Assembly: GCA_014281115.1 (NCBI GenBank) | Contig: JACONQ010000019.1 | Coordinates: forward strand, 372,001 to 436,000 | Origin: Laburnicola sp. R22_1 | Taxonomy: Eukaryota; Ascomycota; Dothideomycetes; Pleosporales; Didymosphaeriaceae | Direction: 5' to 3' | DNA length: 64,000 nucleotides | Shown: piece after piece, positions 57,275 to 64,000 of the stretch | How the letters are laid out: every line of letters begins with the position of its first letter | Numbering within the stretch: position 1 is the first letter of the stretch | The notes under the pieces: generated by a model | Database searches by the model: none | The model's input: the letters and a program-made list of their open reading frames with translations, nothing else | What the model was told of the DNA's origin: nothing | Translations under genes and position numbers: made by a program

Positions 57275-57841
57275 GATTGCGGTTGGCCACAAGGCTTCCT
57301 CCAAAGGGCAATGCGGAGTGGAACTGCTATTGGCTTACTCCAGCTGTGCCAGTCCACGGGGTGAGGCGATACACGTGACTGCGGTTTATCGACAGGCAAC
57401 GGGTAAGGTGTGGGTGTTGCTGTGTGATGGGCGCGTGGGCTCGATGGATTTTGGCCGTGTTGCCCACAAATGATAATCAACCAGGGGACGGGACGCGTCG
57501 TCGTGTGGTATCTATGTTGCAGGGGCGGCGCTGACGCGCACCTGTCCATGAGAGTCGGCCATTGTAAAATTAGGACCGGAGTGTCGCTAACCCGAAATGC
57601 ACCCTGGCCCTCCTTCCGAGTGTCCTTGCGCCAGCGATTATCTTCGACGCCGCCCAAACCCCTCGAGCGCCTCCTTTGCACCCCGTCCTTCGCACTCGCA
57701 GCCTCTGCATCGCGCCTTCTGCCTGCTGTTTCCGGTGGCGTCCGTTCACTCCCAGATCGCAGCCCGCAGCCCGCCACCCTCGTCATCCCATTGCACGCCT
57801 CGCTGTCCCCCCTAGATACTGTCGAGACATCCACATCCGCC
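57275..57841. promoter_or_regulatory. Divergent promoter, PLP1 / VRG4
   Basis: 567 bp between divergent starts. A forward open frame fills part of it, but it is in frame with the VRG4 start only and shows no conserved content upstream of 57842. Treated as promoter and leader. Confidence 0.55.
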
Positions 57842-59138
57842 ATGGCCGACGACAAGAAGAGCGACGAGTACAAGATCGACATGCCTGCGGGCAATGAGTT
57901 CCGCGCGCCCTCGCCCACGCTGCGTCCGCCGCAGAAGTCGTCGCCGCTTGCCATCACGGAGAGCCCGCTGCTGTCGATCCTCGCCTACTGCGGCTCCTCG
58001 ATTCTGATGACGACGTCGAACAAATACGTGCTGTCGGGCGTCGACTTCAACCTGAACTTCTTCCTGTTGGCAGTCCAGGTTCGTCTGCCTGTGCTTCCGT
58101 GCTGTGCAAGCCAGTGCGCTAACGCGCGAACAGTCCATCGTCGGCGTGGCATTCATCTCGACTCTCAAGGCCACTGGAACCATCACCTACCGCGACTTCA
58201 GCAGCGAGGAGGCCAAAAAGTGTACGTATAGCGCGCACCGCAACAGGACGTGAGCTAACATGCACCAGGGTTCCCCATCTCCCTTCTTCTCATTGGCATG
58301 ATCTACACGAGCACCTGGGCCATCAAATTCCTGTCCATCCCCGTCTACACCATCTTCAAGAATCTCACAATCATCCTCATCGCATATGGAGAGGTGCTCT
58401 GGTTCGGAGGCTCAGTCAGCCCCATGGCTCTCGGTTCGTTCGGATTGATGGTCCTCAGCTCCGTCGTAGCCGCCTGGGCAGATATTCAGCATGCTTTGAC
58501 CAGCCACAGTGAGCCTGATGCTTCCAAGAATGCCGTCTCTACCCTCAATGCCGGATACCTCTGGATGGCTTTCAACTGTGTGGCCTCTGCCGCCTATCTC
58601 TTGGGCATGAGGAAGCGCATCAAGCTCACCAACTTCAAGGATTTTGATAGTGAGTCATGTCGTTTCTGCTAATCTGTACAATGTTGACCATGTTACAGCC
58701 ATGTATTACAACAACCTGCTCACCATCCCTATCCTCCTTGCTGCCTCGCTCTTGCTCGAGGACTGGTCGTCTGCCAATATCGCCAAGTGCTTCCCACCGG
58801 AACTGCGCAACCGTGTAATCACCGTCATGGTCGTCTCCGGCATGTGCTCTGCATTCATCTCATACTCGTCCGCCTGGTGTATCCGCGTCACCTCCTCTAC
58901 CACATACTCCATGGTCGGTGCTCTGAACAAGCTCCCCATCGCCATCAGTGGCCTGGTCTTCTTTGACGCCCCCGTCACTTTCGGGAGTGTCTCTGCTATC
59001 ATCCTTGGTTTCGTCAGCGGTCTCGTCTACACGCTTGCCAAGGTCCGCCAGAGCGCCAAGCCGAAGGAGGTACTGCCCACGAGCAGCGTTCCCGTGAGTG
59101 CTAGCAGCCAAAGCATGCGAGACAGCTTTAAGTCATAA
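57842..59138 (+). CDS. VRG4: GDP-mannose transporter
   Basis: Four exons: 57842-58078, 58134-58221, 58269-58649, 58699-59138 (introns 55, 47 and 49 bp), 381 aa. Vrg4/GmtA imports GDP-mannose into the Golgi lumen for protein and lipid mannosylation and is essential in many fungi. Seen: [20 protein letters not shown] in helix 1, [15 protein letters not shown] across intron 1, the middle helices [32 protein letters not shown] restored by intron 3, and the GDP-mannose-binding motif GALNK at residues 309-313, followed by [11 protein letters not shown]. The start [17 protein letters not shown] matches related proteins. The cytosolic tail is Ser/Lys-rich. Full length. Confidence 0.96.
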
Positions 59139-59971
59139 AATTTAGGCCGATAAGTGATCCGACAATATCTCTGTTTAATCGCCGTGGATGGGACTCTGCG
59201 CCTGTTGCTTCGTTGGCGATGTTGGATTGCATTCAACGTTGTCCCCCCGTTTATAGTTCAGTTAGGATCACTTGCAGCCTATTCATGTATCATTAAATTT
59301 TTGGTATCATTTAGCCCTTGAGCATATTCTAGACAGGCTTGGCGTTTGGATTTAGGACTGGCCGATCTGATGTTGGGGTGCAGACACGCCTTGGAAGACT
59401 CCTTAGCGCCACGTCTCGGATGTTATGTAAAGAAACTCTGTAATTGAACGTTTTCCTGTTGCACTGTCATCTTATTCCTTGTCACAAACATCCATGAATG
59501 AAATCGAGATGCTAACTTTGTCAAACAAGACCCGCATCGGAACACAATGGGCTCAAAGCCAAGCCGGCTCAACATGCATTCCTTATTCACTTATTCTCTT
59601 TCATTGTCCTGTCTTTCGCCCATTGTCTCGCATTACCAATAATAGCTTAAACAAAGAAAATGATGTGTATTGTTGTTTGTCTCTGTAGTCTTATGTCCTT
59701 CGACACTCTCCTGTCAGTTCAAAACCTCGTCTTTCCCATCTGTTCAAACCCTCGTCTTTCGATACATACATTCACAATTATTTTTCACGTTCCACGCATC
59801 TCTGTTCACTTTCAACATCACCCATACAGTTTCGTATACGCTCCCACAGTTACCTTCCTGCTCAATACTTCTGGTACGTACACAACGAACCACATTTCAC
59901 ACCTATAATCTACAACACCTCACAACAATTTCCACAACCTATATTCTACAACCCTCACAACAACTGGCAAA
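59139..59971. other. Intergenic, VRG4 to NLS-repeat gene
   Basis: About 830 bp. No gene supported. From about 59660 the top strand is pyrimidine- then CA-rich up to 59971, like a strong fungal promoter/leader. Confidence 0.5.
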
Positions 59972-61768
59972 ATGGGACCGGATGAAAAGAAAACCGACAT
60001 CACAAAGGGGTACAAAGAAGTTATCAAGCGCGGTGCTTCGCGATATGGGAAGTTGGTAGTTCAAGGCGGTGGACCAGGCACCGAACAAATAGAAGAAGAT
60101 GAAGAAGAAGAAGCAGCACCAGCACCGGCACCGCAGGCGTTGACAATCCCAGCCTTGTACGCCTTAGCGGGAGTCACACCCAAGAAGCGCAAAAGCATCG
60201 ATTGCGGAGACGAGGCTGCTGACGAGGTGGCCTCCGACTCCGCTCCAGACAAACACGACCCTCGGGCAGCGCTAGGCCTTAGTCTTGAGGAACTAAACCG
60301 GAGAATAGTAGAAGTAAACCGGACTCGCGCTGAGCGTGAAGCTACGACGCTTTTCCAGTACAATCCTTACCTCATGCACCAACAACTCGCTGGGGATCGT
60401 CGCTTCTGCCGTAAATGCACCGCCCACCGCAGGTGCCCTCGGCATGAAGACCCTGAGTACCGAAGCACGTCCATCCCGCTGTGTGGGCACATCGACATGA
60501 ATCTCGTTTGGGCTGTCAATGACCCGTGCAATAACAATTGCTCTTGGCGCTTTGATGTTCGACGGTGGCTTTACCGTCCCCGGGACCAGAAAAATCACGC
60601 CGCCGATTGTACTCCCTCCCCGCCGAGTGATAAGGTGCAGGACTTGGCTGAGGAGGTGGTCGAGATGATGAGGAGGGAGGGTCTTAGGTGTAGTGTTAAG
60701 CGTGTTTTGAGGGAGATTAGTGCGCTTCAGGGGGTTTGGTCGCGCGGAGAGCTTTTGAGGGAGCGGAAGAGGGAGAGGGAGGAGGGGATGAGGAGGGAGG
60801 AAGAGGGGAAGGCGAAGGCGGAGGAGGAGAAGGCAAAGGCGGAAAGGAAAAAGGCGGAGGAGCAACTTGCTAAGACGCTGGACCAGCTGGAACAGTCACT
60901 GAAGGAACAGCAGCAGCAACCGCCGGCTAAGAAGCGCAAGGTGTCGGTTGAGGTGTCCGAGGCTGTCGAGAGCGTGGAGGCTGTTGTTCAGCAGCCTACT
61001 CCGCCGGAGACCACGACTACGACGCAGCAAGAGCACCAGCCGCCGCCGCCGGCCAAGAAGCGCAAGGTGTCGGCTGAGGAGTCCGAAGTTGTCGAGAGCG
61101 TTGAAACTGTCGTCGAGCAGCCTACTCCACCGGAGACCATGACTACGACGCAGCAAGAGCAGCAGCAGCCGCCGGCTAAGAAGCGCAAGGTATCAGTTGA
61201 GGTGTCCGAAGTTGTCGAGAGCGTCGAGGCCGTTGTCCAGCAGCCTACTTCACCGGAGCCTACGACTACCACACCGCGCAAGGTATCGATCACAGAGGCT
61301 GAAGTTACCGAGAGCGTCGAAGTTGTTGTCCAGCAGCATACTCCACCGAAGACTACGCCTACCACGCCTGAGTTGCCAAAGTCGACCTCTCCTGCTCCTA
61401 CTACTCGCGCCTCCATTGAGTCTACCAAGCAGCAAACTCCTACACTTGCCAGCCGCCGCTCATCTACCCCCAAGCAGCAGACGCTCTCGACGCCTTCCTC
61501 TCACCGCTCTTCTGTGGAGACGAGGCGCAAGCACTGCAGCTCGGCCTCGCCTGTGCCAAAGAGGAAGCTCAAGTCTGTGAGTTGGGCTCCGGAGATTGAG
61601 GACTCGGACGATGCAGTGCATCCGAGGATGATGAGCCCTAAGTTTAAGCCTGAGGATGGCAGCTTGTCGCCCATTGCAGATGGGGGTGATGATAGTGATG
61701 GGGAGGATGCAAAGGATGTTGTTGGTCATGGCGTCGAGGAGGAGTCTGATGAGTCGGAGGAGGAGTAG
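59972..61768 (+). CDS. Unknown protein with repeated NLS-like motifs
   Basis: Single exon, 598 aa, no recognised family. Residues about 1-115 hold an acidic run and a basic TPKKRK. Residues about 145-215 form a Cys/His cluster: FCRKCTAHRRCPRH, then PLCGH, then DPCNNNCSWRFD and HAADC, which could bind zinc. A charged coiled coil (about 255-315) rich in Lys/Glu follows. Then come three to four tandem repeats of about 40 residues, each beginning PPAKKRKVS and continuing with SE.VESVE and PT.PE; the fourth lacks the basic motif. PPAKKRKV resembles the SV40-type nuclear-localisation signal. The C-terminus is Ser/Pro-rich, then acidic (SDESEEE). A nuclear, possibly DNA- or chromatin-associated role is inference. 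The start is the first ATG of the frame and follows a leader-like stretch. Confidence 0.7.
   Translation: MGPDEKKTDITKGYKEVIKRGASRYGKLVVQGGGPGTEQIEEDEEEEAAPAPAPQALTIPALYALAGVTPKKRKSIDCGDEAADEVASDSAPDKHDPRAALGLSLEELNRRIVEVNRTRAEREATTLFQYNPYLMHQQLAGDRRFCRKCTAHRRCPRHEDPEYRSTSIPLCGHIDMNLVWAVNDPCNNNCSWRFDVRRWLYRPRDQKNHAADCTPSPPSDKVQDLAEEVVEMMRREGLRCSVKRVLREISALQGVWSRGELLRERKREREEGMRREEEGKAKAEEEKAKAERKKAEEQLAKTLDQLEQSLKEQQQQPPAKKRKVSVEVSEAVESVEAVVQQPTPPETTTTTQQEHQPPPPAKKRKVSAEESEVVESVETVVEQPTPPETMTTTQQEQQQPPAKKRKVSVEVSEVVESVEAVVQQPTSPEPTTTTPRKVSITEAEVTESVEVVVQQHTPPKTTPTTPELPKSTSPAPTTRASIESTKQQTPTLASRRSSTPKQQTLSTPSSHRSSVETRRKHCSSASPVPKRKLKSVSWAPEIEDSDDAVHPRMMSPKFKPEDGSLSPIADGGDDSDGEDAKDVVGHGVEEESDESEEE
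60916..61320 (+). repeat. Coding tandem repeat, about 40 residues per unit
   Basis: Inside the gene at 59972-61768. Units start at about 60918, 61044 and 61170 (period about 126 bp) with near-identical DNA around CCGGCYAAGAAGCGCAAGGT, and a shorter diverged fourth unit starts at about 61270. DNA-level similarity suggests recent duplication or homogenisation. Confidence 0.8.
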
Positions 61769-62156
61769 GGGTCGTAAGTAACGGATTTGTATCAGGTCCT
61801 GCATAGCATTCTTTTTCGGTCTTTTTCTTAGTTTCTGTTCTTGGAATTTGTACATGGAGCATTAGGTGTATCAGTATTTAATCATGCGTTTTTCTCTAAT
61901 TTTCCAATGGTTTTACTCTGAGAAACGATGATACATTCGAATGGTCCTTCGTTATGCCGTCTATGTAGTGAACCAACTTGCCTTGCTCAATTGTAAATCC
62001 ATGCAGTTTCGCATCCAATGATGCTGACTTGTCTTATTTCTCCGTATCTGAAAGCGGCTAGGCTGGGGCGTCTTACCGCCTGCCTTCAAAGCTCCTCCAC
62101 GCCCTTGTCCTCATTATCTCCAGCCAACCTGCTAGTCACTAGTCTAGGTGATTTCT
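61769..62156. other. Intergenic before the CorA-like gene
   Basis: About 390 bp. No gene seen. Terminator of the upstream gene and promoter of the CorA-like gene. Confidence 0.5.
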
Positions 62157-63881
62157 ATGGACCCTCAGGAATACAAAGATGCTCTCCGAGAGTTGTACTG
62201 TGTGAACGAGTCCAACGTCCAATACTTCGATTCTCGCGATCAATCCGCGAATGACGACTGCCTTGATGAGACGGGGCTATTGGAAAAGGTTCAAAAATTG
62301 GTCAGTTGGGTTCGCCAGGTCATTCATTTTAGACCGTATCTAAGCAATACAGAAGCATCTTGTCAAGCATGGTCCTGAAAAAGAGCCAGCAGACCAAGGA
62401 CAGAATGGTCCGTTTGTCCTTATGTGCGTTGAGACGAGCTTCACATAACGTTTGTGGATAGTTACTTACTGTAGCAGAACCGCGGAGGGAGATCACATCT
62501 ACGGCGAGAATCGTCCGCTGCAGATTTCGAAGAACGTGCTCCATGAGTGTGTAGAAGCGAAGGTTTTCCCACCGCAGGTGAGAATTCAACGGTATGCAAT
62601 GTATTCCTGCCGTATGCTGATTGTGCGCATAGATGCCCACTGTGTATCTAAAGACTGGACATCATTTCTCGCATCGTCTATTATATGATGAAGAGATTGA
62701 TGAGCCCGTCGCTATCTGTAGGTCACTATCGATGCTACTTTACACTTCGTTACTTCTACTACTCAGATATCTTGTTGCAGCAATGCACATCCCAGAGCGG
62801 TGACAGTGCCACGGAGTACTATCTTACACACATAACCTCCATGCTAACACCGATCCAGATGTCATGCTCCGCGTCCCCCGCCTAAACCGACTCATAGCCC
62901 TCACATTACACATCAACCTCCGCACCTACACGACCATCGCCCTCCTCACCTCCGTCGTCCCCCTCGCGCTATCCGCACTCCGCACCCGCTGCACCCGCCA
63001 ACTGTCTCTCCTTACCCAACAGCCCCTACATATCCTCAACTTCGTCCTCGAGCACCGCATGCGCGAATTAGAAGTCGACCTCGAGCCTCTCTGGAAAAAA
63101 GTCGATATTCTCGATCTCAGGACGGGTATTGAGCCGCAGTGGAAGGCAGTCCCACGTCATAAGAAAGTCAAAGTCAATGAGGACTTTGGGGCACTGCTGC
63201 GGGAGCTGCATGATGTAGGGAGGGAGTTGGCGCTGTTACTTAGGATGTCTGTATTTGTCGAGGGTCTGGGTGGGGAGTTTAGAAGGCTTATAGATCGGAT
63301 AGAAAGGTTGAGGGAAGATGTTGGGGTGGTGGGTGCTGGTACGAGAGCAGCGAGGGTAGAGTGGGAAGACCAGGTGGCGTATGACGAGGACATTGTAAGG
63401 ATGACGAGGAAGAAGTTCGAGGCGAGTATTGAGAGAGTTCAGGCGCAGATCAATGTGGTATGGTTTTTTTCTCTTTTGCTGAGATGCATACGACGGGACT
63501 GACGCCTCGTTATAGACATACAGCCTCATCGCGCAGAATAGCAGCGAGCAGAATATCCGAATCGCGCGGCTTACGGCAAAAGACGGCCAGACTATGAAGA
63601 CGATTACAGTACTTACGCTTACATTCCTTCCTTCTACGATGCTTGCTGTACGCTCTTTCACGACCTCTCTCTCCACCCGAACGCTGATAAGAACTTAGTC
63701 ACTATGGGACGCAGGTATCTTTACTTTGCCCCAGGATAAAAGTTGGCGCGTCTACGTGGGCGCTACTTGCAGCCTGACAATTCTTGTCTTCGCACTGTGG
63801 TTTCTCTACGGATGGCTAGTAAAGATAGATAACCCAACACGTGCCGTCGAAGTCGAGGAAACCGATAGCAAAACCGTATAG
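62157..63881 (+). CDS. CorA-like fungal membrane protein
   Basis: Seven-exon model: 62157-62300, 62353-62423, 62475-62577, 62633-62717, 62859-63457, 63516-63647, 63699-63881 (introns 51-58 bp, one of 141 bp), 438 aa, in phase throughout. The N-terminal exons have GENRPLQISKN, like the pre-helix region of fungal CorA-like proteins. A long helical middle (LEHRMRELEVDLEPLWKKVD, then helices around KFEASIERVQAQINV) leads to IAQNSSEQNIRIARLTAKDG and two C-terminal transmembrane helices (TVLTLTFLPSTMLASLWDA and the final hydrophobic stretch before VKIDNP). This layout matches the fungal CorA/ZntB-like superfamily. The Mg-channel GMN signature at the end of helix 1 is missing, so ion transport is unproven. 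The 5' exons and the 141 bp intron are the weakest parts. Confidence 0.65.
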
Positions 63882-64000
63882 GGATAGGAAGAATACGCAT
63901 CCAGGATATAGAAGACCCACGCCATATCGTGTAAACCCCCAATAATCCAACCACCCCACAGGAGCTCTACCAACATTCCCCCTCTACTCTTCGAATCCGC

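Noticed and set aside
1..64000. CRISPR array, prophage or bacterial operon features
   Set aside because: Introns and gene content are eukaryotic; no regularly spaced direct repeats were seen.

Overview
The window is nuclear DNA of a filamentous ascomycete (Pezizomycotina). This rests on many 46-60 bp spliceosomal introns with GT..AG borders, fungal-specific families (ATG101, 2EXR/F-box-like proteins, fungal CorA-like proteins, P5B ATPase), and pogo/Fot1-like transposons whose stop codons look like repeat-induced point mutation (RIP). A dothideomycete would fit the gene content, but I cannot fix the genus. I find 25 protein genes, two complete inverted-repeat transposons with dead transposase genes, and no convincing tRNA, rRNA or CRISPR. 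Exon borders were placed by hand from splice sites, reading-frame continuity and family conservation. Every multi-exon model given has a coding length divisible by three.

Layout. 0.4-3.8 kb: an MFS sugar transporter and the autophagy factor ATG101. 3.7-6.1 kb: a gene-poor, simple-repeat-rich stretch. 6.1-8.3 kb: a small kinase-like gene and a 2EXR-type gene. 8.9-13.6 kb: striatin (STRIPAK scaffold) diverging from histone H2A.Z. 13.6-16.1 kb: a gene-poor gap with microsatellites. 16-22.6 kb: PIN4-like RRM/R3H protein, LIN1 (U5 snRNP GYF protein) and UFD1, the last two divergent. 23-27.9 kb: a small fungal protein, a 3.3 kb gap and a cysteine-rich secreted protein. 28-32 kb: CBF5 pseudouridine synthase and a Sis1-type Hsp40. 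32.6-43.5 kb: the P5B ATPase YPK9 and the INO80 chromatin remodeller. 44.4-49.7 kb: BRX1, two F-box-like genes and an SLC35-type transporter. 50.25-54.28 kb: the two transposons. 54.3-59.1 kb: a small unknown gene, acireductone dioxygenase, PLP1 and the GDP-mannose transporter VRG4. 59.9-63.9 kb: an unknown protein with repeated nuclear-localisation-like motifs and a CorA-like membrane protein.

Most genes are housekeeping: ribosome biogenesis (CBF5, BRX1), chromatin (H2A.Z and INO80, whose products act together in yeast), ER/Golgi functions (UFD1, VRG4), folding (Hsp40, PLP1) and signalling (striatin). They do not form a pathway cluster.

The most unusual features are: the two neighbouring transposons, whose terminal repeats share an inner core but carry different outer boxes repeated at the same 17 bp period; their stop codons, which all fit C-to-T change on the same (top) strand although the genes face opposite ways; a UFD1 first coding exon that is exactly the ATG; a repeat protein with a recurring PPAKKRKV motif; and a recurrent switch from C-rich to G-rich coding strand inside several lineage-specific genes.
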